From positions 1 to 42,573 of the forward strand of contig WHSO01000026.1 of assembly GCA_009380075.1 (NCBI GenBank): a stretch of 42,573 bases of DNA, read 5' to 3'. Every line of letters starts with the position of its first letter. Position 1 is the stretch's first letter. The translations under genes were made by a program, and so were the position numbers. Shown in pieces: positions 16,403-23,919 of this stretch. Source of the DNA: Alphaproteobacteria bacterium. Lineage in GTDB: Bacteria > Pseudomonadota > Alphaproteobacteria > SMXQ01. Below the pieces are notes generated by a model. The model made no database searches. It had not been told where the DNA came from and saw nothing but the letters and a program-made list of their open reading frames with translations.

Positions 16403-16432
16403 CCCGGGGCCGGCTCGCATACCGGCCCCGGG
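16403..16432 (-). other. Intercistronic stem-loop between binding protein 2 and VOC-Rieske 1
   Basis: An 11-base perfect inverted repeat (CCCGGGGCCGG / CCGGCCCCGGG) with an eight-base loop lies in the 72-base gap. No T tract follows in the direction of transcription, so it is more likely an mRNA-stabilising or partly polar element than a full terminator. Confidence 0.6.
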
Positions 16433-16452
16433 GTCCGGAATGTCTGTTTGCG

Positions 16453-17820
16453 CTACTTGCAGGCGACGGCGGCCGCTTCCTTGCCGTTCTCCGGCGCCTC
16501 GATCACGCAATTCATGCCGGCCTTCAGCTTGCTCCGGCTTTCCTTCTTGCCGCCGATCGTCAGCTTGGTGCGGCTGCCGGACACCTCGACCTCCCGGGTC
16601 TTGCCCTCATGCTTGAAGGATATCGTCCGCCCGCGCTGCCGGACCGCGTCGAGGGTGGTAGAGACCGTGATCAGCTTGGTCTTGTCCTCTCCGGCGTTCT
16701 GCTTCCACAGCACGTCCCAGGCCTTGAACAGATCCTTGGTGATCAATTCCGCTTCGGGCCCGCGGAAGGCGATCTTCTTGCCGAGGATTTCATCGGGGAA
16801 GGACAGGAACTCCTTGGTCTGCAGGTCCTTGTGGACGGGCGGCGCCTGGTCGGCGGCGAACTGGGCGATCTGGCCCTCCTTGGACAGGAACCAGTTGGTG
16901 AAGATCTTGGCCGCCGCCGTGTTGGGCGTGCCCTTGACGATGCCCATTTCCGACACCGCCAGCGGTACCGGCTCCGGACAGTGCCAACTGATCGGCGCGC
17001 CCTTGTCGACATACTGCTTGGTGCGGTAGGCCGCCGACGGCATTGCGGCCTGGAATTCGCCCGCCACCGCCAGCGCCACCATGGCGTTGGTGCCTTCCTT
17101 GCGCATCTGCGGCTTCACCTTTTCGAGGAAGTCCTTCATGTAGCGCTTGGTCCAGTCGGGACCCTTCTCCCCCCACAGCATCAGCAGCCAGAGCTGCGGA
17201 CGGTTGACCAGGCCGATCTTGTTGCCGTGCCAGGCGGTATTGGTGAGCAGGTCTTCCCATGTCCGGGGCAGGTCCGCTTTCTTCACCATCTTGGTGTTGT
17301 AGGAGATGCACCAGTAGCGCAGGCGCTGGCCGACCCAGTGGCCATTGGGATCCTTCATGCCGGTGGGGATATTGTTCCGGAAGGCGGGGACGTCGCTCAT
17401 GTCTTCGAGCGCATTGGCATCGCGGAAAAGGAAATAGCCGCCGCCGAATCCGGTGACGATATCGGCGAGATAGCGCTTTTCCTTCCACGCAATCAGCGTC
17501 TTGACCACCCGCTGGTTGTAGGACGCGCGGGAATAGCTGATGTTGAGGAATGGGTAGCGGCCTTTGAACGGCTCTATCATCTTGCGGAACTGGTCGTTGT
17601 CCCAGGTCGACAGGATGATGAGCTTCTTGCCGGCCTTGGCTTCGTCCAGCCACTTGGCGGGCACCTCGAGCTCCTTGTCGAGGCCCGACAGGATGCTTTC
17701 AGGCAGCTTCAACTCGCTCAGCATGGCCTTGGTCGATGCCGGCAGCTCCGCCGCCGCCACGGGTGCCGCCGCCAGCCCGGCCGCGGCCAGCGCCGCGAAC
17801 AGTTTCGTCTTCCGGTTCAT
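16453..17820 (-). CDS. ABC-type substrate-binding protein 2 with extra C-terminal domain
   Basis: A 455-residue periplasmic binding protein, paralogous to the proteins at 13575 and 17874. The signal peptide is MNRKTKLFAALAAAG through AAPVAAAELP (cleavage near residue 24). Shared family marks are YPFLNISYSRASYNQRVVKT, RYWCISYNTKMV, LPRTWEDLLTN and WHCPEPVPLAVSEM. The C-terminal beta-rich domain (from about residue 375) has VSGSRTKLTIGGKK, LKAGMNCVIE and a terminal Cys-Lys. GGGAGAG precedes the ATG at 17820. It lies 53 bases after binding protein 3 and is followed by a strong hairpin. The paired cysteines in the ligand lobe (YWC and WHCPEP) and in the tail domain could form disulfides in the periplasm. 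Ligand unknown. Confidence 0.85.
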   Translation of the reverse strand: MNRKTKLFAALAAAGLAAAPVAAAELPASTKAMLSELKLPESILSGLDKELEVPAKWLDEAKAGKKLIILSTWDNDQFRKMIEPFKGRYPFLNISYSRASYNQRVVKTLIAWKEKRYLADIVTGFGGGYFLFRDANALEDMSDVPAFRNNIPTGMKDPNGHWVGQRLRYWCISYNTKMVKKADLPRTWEDLLTNTAWHGNKIGLVNRPQLWLLMLWGEKGPDWTKRYMKDFLEKVKPQMRKEGTNAMVALAVAGEFQAAMPSAAYRTKQYVDKGAPISWHCPEPVPLAVSEMGIVKGTPNTAAAKIFTNWFLSKEGQIAQFAADQAPPVHKDLQTKEFLSFPDEILGKKIAFRGPEAELITKDLFKAWDVLWKQNAGEDKTKLITVSTTLDAVRQRGRTISFKHEGKTREVEVSGSRTKLTIGGKKESRSKLKAGMNCVIEAPENGKEAAAVACK

Positions 17821-17873
17821 GATGCTCTCCCTTTGCAATCGTTTTCCCAGATCCTGTGCCCCGGCGGGTACGT

Positions 17874-19247
17874 CTACCGGCACGACAGTTCCTGCGCCTC
17901 CTTGGCGCCTTCGGCCATGGTGACCTTGCACGTCATCCCCTGCTTGAGGGTGCTGCGGCTTTCCTTCTTGCCGGCGATGGTCAGCCTGGTGCGGCTGCCG
18001 CTGACGCCAAATTCGACCGTCTTGCCCTCGTGCTTGACCGTAACCAGCGCACCCCGCCTCTTGACGGCGTCGAGACGGGCGTCGAAGGTGACGATGCGCA
18101 GCTTGTCCTCGCCCGTACCCTTCTTCCAGATCGGCTCCCACACCACCGATAGCCGCCGGGTGTCCTCGCGGTCATCGGAGCGCCGGAACGCGATCTTGCG
18201 GCCCAGAATCTCGTCGGGGAAGGCGAGGAACGCCTTCGTCTGCAATTGCGGGTGGATCGGCGGCGCGCCGTCCGCGGCGAACTGGGCGATCTGGCCTTCC
18301 TTCGACAGGAACCAGTTGGTGAAGACCTTCGCCGCGTGCAGGTGCGGCGCGTTCTTCAGGAATCCGAGGCCCGATACTGCGAGCGGCACCGGTTCCGGGC
18401 AATGCCAGCCGACCGGCGCGCCTTTCCTGGAGTATTGCGCGACGCGGTAGGCGGCGGACGGAATCGCGATGTCGAATTCGCCCGCGACGACGAGCGAGAT
18501 CAGCGCATTGGTGCCTTCCTTGCGGAGCTGCGGCTTGACGTCGGTGATCAGGTGGTTGACGAAATTGGCGACCCACGGCTCGCCCTTTGCGCCCCACAGC
18601 ATCAGCAGCCACAGCTCGATGCGGTTGGCGACGGCGATCTTGCCGTTGAAGAACTTCTTGCTGGTCAGAATGTCGTCCCAGGTCTTCGGCAGGTCGGCCT
18701 TTTGGACCTTGTCGGTATTGTACGACATGCACCAGTAGCGCAGGCGCTGGCCCAGCCACTTGTGCTTGGGATCGTGCATGCCCTCGGGAAGCAGCCTGTA
18801 ATTGGGGATATCGGAAAGATTCTCCAGCGCGTCGGCTTTGTCGAACATGTCGTAGCTGGTGTCGAAACCGGTCAGGATATCGGTGACGTAGCGCCCTTCC
18901 TTGAATGCGATCAGAGTCTTGATGACGCGGGCGTTGTAGCTCGCGCGGGAATAGTTGAACTTGATGAACGGATAGCGTTCCTGGAACGGCCCAACCAAGG
19001 CGCGGAACTGCTTGGGATCCCAGGTCGAGAGGATGGTGAGTTCGCCTTCCTTTTTCGCCTTTTCGATCCAGCCGGCCGGGACCTTCAGTTCTGCATCGAG
19101 GCCCTGAAGCAGGCTTTCAGGCAGGTTCGTCTGTTTCAGGATGTCCCGGGTGGCCTTGGGCAGGTCTGCCGCGCCGGCTCCGGCGGCGGGGAGGGGGACC
19201 AGGCCGAACGCGACGAGTACAACGCAGACTCTCAGCAATCGTTTCAT
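17874..19247 (-). CDS. ABC-type substrate-binding protein 3 with extra C-terminal domain
   Basis: A 457-residue periplasmic binding protein, the first of the three paralogues to be transcribed. The signal peptide is MKRLLRVCVVLVAFGL through GAGAADLP (cleavage near residue 26). Diagnostic stretches are ELTILSTWDPKQFRALVGPF, RYWCMSYNTDKV, LPKTWDDILTSKKF and WHCPEPVPLAVSGLG. The tail domain has GVSGSRTRLTIAGKK, LKQGMTCKV and ends SCR. The ATG at 19247 follows a GGAGG-type site. It is 37 bases downstream of the M24-fold gene and 53 bases upstream of binding protein 2. Tandem copies of a binding protein usually mean several related ligands or a dosage effect. No dedicated permease is seen in the operon. 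Confidence 0.85.
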   Translation of the reverse strand: MKRLLRVCVVLVAFGLVPLPAAGAGAADLPKATRDILKQTNLPESLLQGLDAELKVPAGWIEKAKKEGELTILSTWDPKQFRALVGPFQERYPFIKFNYSRASYNARVIKTLIAFKEGRYVTDILTGFDTSYDMFDKADALENLSDIPNYRLLPEGMHDPKHKWLGQRLRYWCMSYNTDKVQKADLPKTWDDILTSKKFFNGKIAVANRIELWLLMLWGAKGEPWVANFVNHLITDVKPQLRKEGTNALISLVVAGEFDIAIPSAAYRVAQYSRKGAPVGWHCPEPVPLAVSGLGFLKNAPHLHAAKVFTNWFLSKEGQIAQFAADGAPPIHPQLQTKAFLAFPDEILGRKIAFRRSDDREDTRRLSVVWEPIWKKGTGEDKLRIVTFDARLDAVKRRGALVTVKHEGKTVEFGVSGSRTRLTIAGKKESRSTLKQGMTCKVTMAEGAKEAQELSCR

Positions 19248-19284
19248 GGTTTCCTCCCTTGCGGTCGACCGCCCCGTGCAGGCC

Positions 19285-20505
19285 TCAGCCGCCGGCGATA
19301 GCGAGGTCGTGTGGCCGTTTGCCCATGCGCCGGCCGCCTTTGGCGGTGACGATGGTGGTATCGCCCCAGGTGCAGATGTGGCTGCGGTTGGCGGTCTGGG
19401 CATGGGGCTTGAAAATGAACACCATGTTCTCTTTCATCTGGGTCGCGAGCTGTTCCGGATCGCGGGCATGGCTGGTGATGATGGGGCCGTCGTCGCCGGC
19501 GCCGCGGCCGTGCATGGTCAGTCCCGCGACGGCGCCGGCGGCGGGGCCGGTCGACGGTGCCGCCTGCTTGCCGGCGGCGGAGGCGGCGTCGGACAGTTCC
19601 TTCACCGTGGCGCCGGGGCGCAGCATCTCGCGCACCGTTTCGAACACCTCGCGCTGGATCTTGATCAGCTCCTTGTGCACCGGGTCGGCGACCTCGACGA
19701 ACACGGGCTGCACCGCCTGGGAGCGATAACCCATCCAGTTCGCCTCGAGCTCGTTGATGATGAGATCGCCGCGCTGGAGGATGCGGTGCGACGGGCGCGT
19801 CAGGGTACGGACGACATTGGGACCGGAAATCCAGTTGCAGTGCACTGGAATCTCGGACCCGTTCTTCATCATCGCGTACTGCGCCGCGGCCCAGACCTCC
19901 CAATCCTTGACACCGGGCCGCGCGGTGGCGACCTTGGCCTTGATGCCTTCCTCGATGATGTCGATGGATTTCTGCAGGGCGGCGACTTCCTCGTCGCTCT
20001 TGACGTAGCGCGCCTCGACCAGGATGTTCGACGCATCCACCAGCTTGGCCTTGGGGAAGGCCTCGCGGATCTGGCGCCAGAAGCCGAGGCCGACCGTGCC
20101 CTCCGGGGTGCGGGTGCCGGGGATTTCGCCGAGCCCGGTGATGCCGATGGTGCCGTTCTCGACATTCAGTTCCTTGAGGCGTTCGACGGCAACCTTGCCG
20201 TAGTTGCGCCGCGCCTCGCGCACGTCCTTGGTCCAGTCTTGCACCGTCGGCCAGCGCGGCGCGGCCGAGGTCGCGATTGCCGTGATCTCATCGTGCAGGG
20301 GGAAGACGACGGCGATGTCGGCATCGCTGCCGCCGCCGACATGGCTCAGCCAGCGGCAGTTGGCCTGGAAATCCGTGGAATGGCCGGTGTTGTTGGGGCA
20401 GACGATGACGTCGATGCCCTGGGCGGCCATGGTGGTGCGGACCAACTTCCAGCGGCGGTCGCGTTCGGCAATGGAAAAGCGCGGGTATTCGTGAAGCTGG
20501 GTCAT
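19285..20505 (-). CDS. M24-fold (creatinase/aminopeptidase P-like) protein lacking the metal ligands
   Basis: A 406-residue pita-bread-fold protein: an N-terminal domain (residues 1-160) with AQGIDVIVCPNNTGH, then a catalytic-type domain. Aligned by eye with aminopeptidase P and prolidase, the usual metal ligands are replaced. The two Asp of the D-x(10)-D region become Glu and Gln (INELEANWMGYRSQ). The two Glu near the end become Lys (NMVFIFKP) and Gly (TWGDTTIVT). The His of MHGRGAG remains. A metallopeptidase role is therefore unlikely; creatinase, the known metal-free member, is the better comparison, which would mean C-N hydrolysis of a small molecule. It lies inside the VOC-Rieske operon, between the double VOC and binding protein 3. 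The actual reaction is unknown. Confidence 0.8.
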   Translation of the reverse strand: MTQLHEYPRFSIAERDRRWKLVRTTMAAQGIDVIVCPNNTGHSTDFQANCRWLSHVGGGSDADIAVVFPLHDEITAIATSAAPRWPTVQDWTKDVREARRNYGKVAVERLKELNVENGTIGITGLGEIPGTRTPEGTVGLGFWRQIREAFPKAKLVDASNILVEARYVKSDEEVAALQKSIDIIEEGIKAKVATARPGVKDWEVWAAAQYAMMKNGSEIPVHCNWISGPNVVRTLTRPSHRILQRGDLIINELEANWMGYRSQAVQPVFVEVADPVHKELIKIQREVFETVREMLRPGATVKELSDAASAAGKQAAPSTGPAAGAVAGLTMHGRGAGDDGPIITSHARDPEQLATQMKENMVFIFKPHAQTANRSHICTWGDTTIVTAKGGRRMGKRPHDLAIAGG

Positions 20506-20548
20506 GGTGTTCTCTCGGGGCTCCCTGTTGATGTTCTTGCCGGGCGGT

Positions 20549-21469
20549 TCACGCGTCGGCGCGGACGCAAAGCTCGATGAAGTTGCCGCCGGGGTCCTTG
20601 AAGAACAGGGCCTGCCGGACCGGGCCGTCGGTTTCCGTCCTGGGGCCGACGAAGGGCCAGTTTGTCTCCGCCAGCCGGCGGCGGGTTGCGTCGAGGATCG
20701 ATTCGGTCACCGCGAAGGCGGTCCGCGGCGTGCCGACCAGCGCCTCTTCGGGCGGTTCCTGGAAATGCTGGTTGGCAAGGTAGAGCGCGAACGGGACCTC
20801 GCCGATCCGCAGGTAGATCTGCAGGTTGACGCGCGGCACCGCGCGCTGGTTGACCATCGAGGTGTAGCGCTTGTCCATGCGCCGCGTGCCGGGCGCCATG
20901 TCCTCCTTGCCGTCGGCCCAGAGCTGGGCGCGGGCGTAATCCTCGGTCTTCCAGCCGACGCGGTGCTCGACCGCACAGGCGAGCGTCCCGATATAGAAGG
21001 TTTCCGCCCACCACATATTGGCGACCTGGATCGCCGCGTGGTCGAGGGCAGGCGCGCCGCCGTTGCGGGCGGCAGAGGCGACGAGCTGGACCCGGTTGCC
21101 CGCGGGATCGAAGAAATAGAAATTGTCCCTCTCTTCGGCCGGGCGGTCTTCCTTGTAGGTCCTGACTTCGATGCCCTGGACCGCAAGCCTCTCTTCGATG
21201 CGCCGGCGCGCGTCGTGCCCGACGGCGTAGGCCTGATGGACGCCGGTGGCGCTCAGGTCGGGGCGGTCTTTCCTTTCGCTCAGCACGAGAAACGTGCCAT
21301 CCGCCCCGCCCAGCGCAACCGAGCTGCCGCAATCGCCGATCATATCGGTGCCCGCGGCGGTGAAGCCCAAGGTGTCGCGGTAGAAATCCGCGACCGCGAG
21401 GTCGTCCACCTCGACGACGAGATGCGACAGACCGGCCGCCTTCAGTCCGTGACCATTGACGGGCAACAC
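20549..21469 (-). CDS. VOC family protein with two domains (operon member)
   Basis: A 306-residue protein with two VOC folds: the first starts at LSHLVVEVDD (about residue 15) and the second at LDHAAIQVANM (about 153). Domain 1 ends DPAGNRVQLVAS (Gln in place of Glu) and domain 2 ends DPGGNFIELCVR (Glu present). The central His of domain 2 is not obvious (TAFAVTES), so the metal site may be incomplete. The start is a GTG at 21469, with GGGAG upstream, only nine bases after the stop of small VOC 2. The M24-fold gene follows 43 bases later. The close spacing argues that it is part of the same pathway. It is distinct in sequence from the two other two-domain VOC proteins in the window. Confidence 0.8.
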   Translation of the reverse strand: MLPVNGHGLKAAGLSHLVVEVDDLAVADFYRDTLGFTAAGTDMIGDCGSSVALGGADGTFLVLSERKDRPDLSATGVHQAYAVGHDARRRIEERLAVQGIEVRTYKEDRPAEERDNFYFFDPAGNRVQLVASAARNGGAPALDHAAIQVANMWWAETFYIGTLACAVEHRVGWKTEDYARAQLWADGKEDMAPGTRRMDKRYTSMVNQRAVPRVNLQIYLRIGEVPFALYLANQHFQEPPEEALVGTPRTAFAVTESILDATRRRLAETNWPFVGPRTETDGPVRQALFFKDPGGNFIELCVRADA

Positions 21470-21478
21470 CGCGCTCCC

Positions 21479-21946
21479 TCAGCCGACGTCCAGATCGGGC
21501 GCTTTGGCGTAGGCGACACCTTCATCGCGCCGCCACAGGAGCTCGAGGAAATTGCCGCTCGGATCCTTGAAGTAAACCGACTGGCCGAACGGGCCCTTTT
21601 CCGGGTGGTCGACCGGGCCCTTGAACGGCACGTGGTGTTCGCCGAGCCGAGCGAGCGCGGCGTCGAAATCCGCACGGCGGATGGCAAAGGAATGCCGGAA
21701 TCCGTTGACACCCATCAACTTGTCCCCGGGCGGCATGGGCATGAAGTCGGGCGCCAGCACGAGCGCGAACAGGAAGTCGCCGAGGGTATAGCTCTGATGG
21801 ACGGAACGGCCCTTCAGCGTGTCCTCGGTGACGAAGTTGACGGCGCCGTGCACCTCGGCGCCGAGGATGCCGCAATAGAAGCTCTCCGCCTCCTTGAGGT
21901 CATGCACCGAAATGCCGGAATGGGACAGGGTTTCGACGTCGGCCAT
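21479..21946 (-). CDS. Small VOC family protein 2
   Basis: A 155-residue single-domain VOC protein, paralogue of the one at 15044-15520. The full 2-His-1-Glu set is visible: His of LSHSGISVHD (about residue 8), His of NGFRHSFAI (about 83) and Glu of DPSGNFLELLWRR (about 137). It follows VOC-Rieske fusion 2 after 15 bases, with GGAGAAAC ahead of the ATG, repeating the gene order of the first pair. It is the more conventional VOC enzyme of the pair, likely a dioxygenase, lyase or isomerase with a divalent metal. Substrate unknown. Confidence 0.83.
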   Translation of the reverse strand: MADVETLSHSGISVHDLKEAESFYCGILGAEVHGAVNFVTEDTLKGRSVHQSYTLGDFLFALVLAPDFMPMPPGDKLMGVNGFRHSFAIRRADFDAALARLGEHHVPFKGPVDHPEKGPFGQSVYFKDPSGNFLELLWRRDEGVAYAKAPDLDVG

Positions 21947-21961
21947 GGCGGTTTCTCCGGT

Positions 21962-22771
21962 TCAGGCGGTCTGGGGTTCGGCGTAACGGCTGGATGCGCC
22001 GGCGTGCGCGGGCACCGCCTGGTCGGGATGATAGCCGTCGCGCTCGATGGCGGTGTCGGGATCGACGGTGATGCGGCCGTCGGCCCCGATGGACAGGGGG
22101 TGCAGGCGCAGCGTCGGGCAGTGCCGCGAACAGGGCAGGGATTCGCCCTTGCGGTTGAACATCGCTCCGTGCATCGGGCAGTAGAAGTGCCAATGCTCCT
22201 TCTTCCAGGACAGGAGCCCGTTCATGTGCGTGCACCAGCGTGACACGGCGAGGAACCCGTCATCCAGGCGGACGAGGAAGAACTTGCCCTTGACGTAGGG
22301 CTTGACCGTACCGACCGGGAAATCATCCATGTGGCCGCAGGCGATGGGACCGACGTGCTCGTTCACGATCGCCGTGGCCTCGGGGCCGTAGGCCTGAATC
22401 TGGAAGCGGTGGCCGTCCGGGTCGAAAACGTCGAGGGAGTTCTCGCCGGTCGCGCGGAATTGCGCCCGGCTGTCGGAGATATCGAAGCCCGCCTTGGCCA
22501 GCCGTTCCTTGGCGCGTGCGAATTCGTCGATGGTCAGCAGCCAGGCATGGTGAATGGACGACGAATTGGGGCGGATGGCGACGACCTCGGGCGCCTCGAC
22601 CAGGAGGACGCGCTGGCGCGTGTTCATGGCGAGCAGCGAGTTGGGCCCTTCGTCGGTCACAAGGTCGCGGCCGATGACATCGAGGCCGAACACGTCGCGG
22701 TAGAACTTCTCCGACCGGTCGAGATTCGTCACATGGAGGACGATGTGCGAAAATCCGTCGATCATGGCCAT
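21962..22771 (-). CDS. VOC-Rieske fusion protein 2
   Basis: A 269-residue fusion, paralogous to the protein at 15523-16380; both contain the identical segment PNSLLAMNTRQR. The VOC part has His9 (GFSHIVLHV), His74/His75 (SIHHAWLL) and Gln124 in DPDGHRFQIQ in place of the usual Glu. The Rieske part has Cys180 and His182 (CTH) and Cys198 and His201 (CPMH), again spaced C-x-H-x15-C-x2-H. It is the first structural gene after lysR, whose stop is about 155 bases upstream on the same strand. GGGGAGG precedes the ATG at 22771. That the Glu-to-Gln change is shared by both copies suggests a feature of the subfamily and not decay. The fused Rieske domain probably delivers or accepts electrons; partner and substrate are unknown. 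Confidence 0.85.
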   Translation of the reverse strand: MAMIDGFSHIVLHVTNLDRSEKFYRDVFGLDVIGRDLVTDEGPNSLLAMNTRQRVLLVEAPEVVAIRPNSSSIHHAWLLTIDEFARAKERLAKAGFDISDSRAQFRATGENSLDVFDPDGHRFQIQAYGPEATAIVNEHVGPIACGHMDDFPVGTVKPYVKGKFFLVRLDDGFLAVSRWCTHMNGLLSWKKEHWHFYCPMHGAMFNRKGESLPCSRHCPTLRLHPLSIGADGRITVDPDTAIERDGYHPDQAVPAHAGASSRYAEPQTA

Positions 22772-22866
22772 TGCCGGCCTCCCCGCCGTTGCGTGCCTGT
22801 CAGATCGTGCGCCTGTTTCGCGCCTTTTGAACAGGATAGCGTCGCCTTGCCGCGGCCCGGTACCTG

Positions 22867-22907
22867 CTATTTGTGAAATTCTCTATTTGCCGGACATGGC
22901 CTATTTC
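22867..22907. repeat. Three spaced CTATTTG-type repeats between lysR and the VOC-Rieske operon
   Basis: CTATTTG occurs at 22867-22873 and 22883-22889, and CTATTTC at 22901-22907, that is, every 16 to 18 bases. They lie in the 155-base gap between the lysR stop and VOC-Rieske 2, in an AT-richer patch. The arrangement suggests protein-binding half-sites for operon control, possibly for the LysR protein. Confidence 0.4.
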
Positions 22908-22926
22908 GCAGCCCCATCCATCGGGT

Positions 22927-23847
22927 TCACGCCGCGCCCGCCACCTTCCGCCCCTCGGGTTTGGACGAGTTCAGGTAACGTTGAAGGAAATCGAGCAGCA
23001 GAGCGACCTTGGGCTGTGGATAGCGGGTCCGGGTGTAGAACGCGCGGATGCAGCGGTCGGACGTGTGCTGGCCGTCGAAGATGGAAATCAGCCGGCCTTC
23101 CTTCAGGTGCCGCAGCGCCGTGTAGCTCGGCAGCGGGCAAATGCCGATCCCCAGAAGCACCGCCTTCTGGAGGACGGCACCGGAATTGGTCGCGAAACTG
23201 CCGTGGACGCGCACGACGTAGGGGCCGTCCGGGCCGTTGAACGACCATTCATGGGGCGTGCGCCGTCCCTTGTGCACGAGGCAGTTGTGTTCAGGGAGAT
23301 CCACCGGTTTTTCCGGGTACCCGTGTTTATCGAAGTACTCCGGCGTGCCGACGATGTGGTAATCGACCGGCATCAGGATGCGCGATTCGATGCTGGCGTC
23401 CTTGAGATCGGCGCTGCGGATCACGACGTCGATGCCGTGCTCGATCAGGTTCACCGGCTCGGTGCCGATCATCAGGTCGACCGAGACTTCGGGATAACGT
23501 TGGGCGAAGGCAAGAATCCCTCCCGAAATGATTCGCAGGCCGACGCCGAAGGTCGAATAGACCTTGATCTGCCCGGAGAGCCTGTCGGCGAAGGACGCAG
23601 CTTCCCCCGCCGCCTGGGCCATATCCGACAGAGCCTTGGAGCAACGGCGGTAGAACTGGGTGCCCGCTTCGGTCAACGACAACCGGCGCGTGGAGCGGTT
23701 GAGCAACTGAACTCCGAGCCGCTCCTCCAACGCCGTGACGCGCTTGGAGACCACCGAGGGCGACAGATGCAGTTCCTTGGCGGCGGCGGAAAAGCTCTTG
23801 CGTTCCACGACACGCGCATAAATCGCAATCTCATTGAGATCGTCCAA
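22927..23847 (-). CDS. LysR family transcriptional regulator
   Basis: A 306-residue LysR-type regulator. The N-terminal winged helix-turn-helix is clear: DDLNEIAIYARVVERKSFSA, AAAKELHLSPSVVSKRVTAL and LGVQLLNRSTRRLSLTEAG (about residues 1-60). The periplasmic-binding-like effector domain follows (IKVYSTFGVGLRIISGG and later VDLMIGTEPVNLIEHGIDVV). I place the start at a TTG (23847) preceded by GGAAAGG. The open frame continues upstream to 23949, but that part has no family sequence and a promoter-like element lies within it. It is encoded directly upstream of, and on the same strand as, the VOC-Rieske operon, so control of that operon is likely. The effector would be a pathway intermediate or the imported compound. 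Confidence 0.88.
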   Translation of the reverse strand: MDDLNEIAIYARVVERKSFSAAAKELHLSPSVVSKRVTALEERLGVQLLNRSTRRLSLTEAGTQFYRRCSKALSDMAQAAGEAASFADRLSGQIKVYSTFGVGLRIISGGILAFAQRYPEVSVDLMIGTEPVNLIEHGIDVVIRSADLKDASIESRILMPVDYHIVGTPEYFDKHGYPEKPVDLPEHNCLVHKGRRTPHEWSFNGPDGPYVVRVHGSFATNSGAVLQKAVLLGIGICPLPSYTALRHLKEGRLISIFDGQHTSDRCIRAFYTRTRYPQPKVALLLDFLQRYLNSSKPEGRKVAGAA

Positions 23848-23889
23848 ATCGGGGCCCTTTCCACCGGCAAATATTGGCTTGGAAAGGGG

Positions 23890-23919
23890 ATAATAGACCA
23901 ATATTACGTATTTTTGGAA
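23890..23919 (-). promoter_or_regulatory. Probable lysR promoter
   Basis: On the minus strand a -10 box TATTAT (23890-23895) and a weak -35 TTCCAA (23914-23919) lie 18 bases apart, about 40 bases before the chosen TTG start of lysR. This placement is one reason for choosing the shorter start. Confidence 0.4.
23898..23917. promoter_or_regulatory. Imperfect palindrome over the lysR promoter (possible operator)
   Basis: A 20-base inverted repeat (CCAATATTAC against GTATTTTTGG, eight of ten positions matching) is centred on CG and fills the spacer and part of the -35 region of the lysR promoter. Autorepression by the LysR protein at such a site is common in the family. Confidence 0.4.

Noticed and set aside
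15937-18450. An 837-codon open frame on the plus strand opposite VOC-Rieske 1 and binding proteins 2 and 3
   Set aside because: It is antisense to three strong genes, shows only repetitive Gly/Arg/Leu-rich composition, and has no ribosome site or domain.
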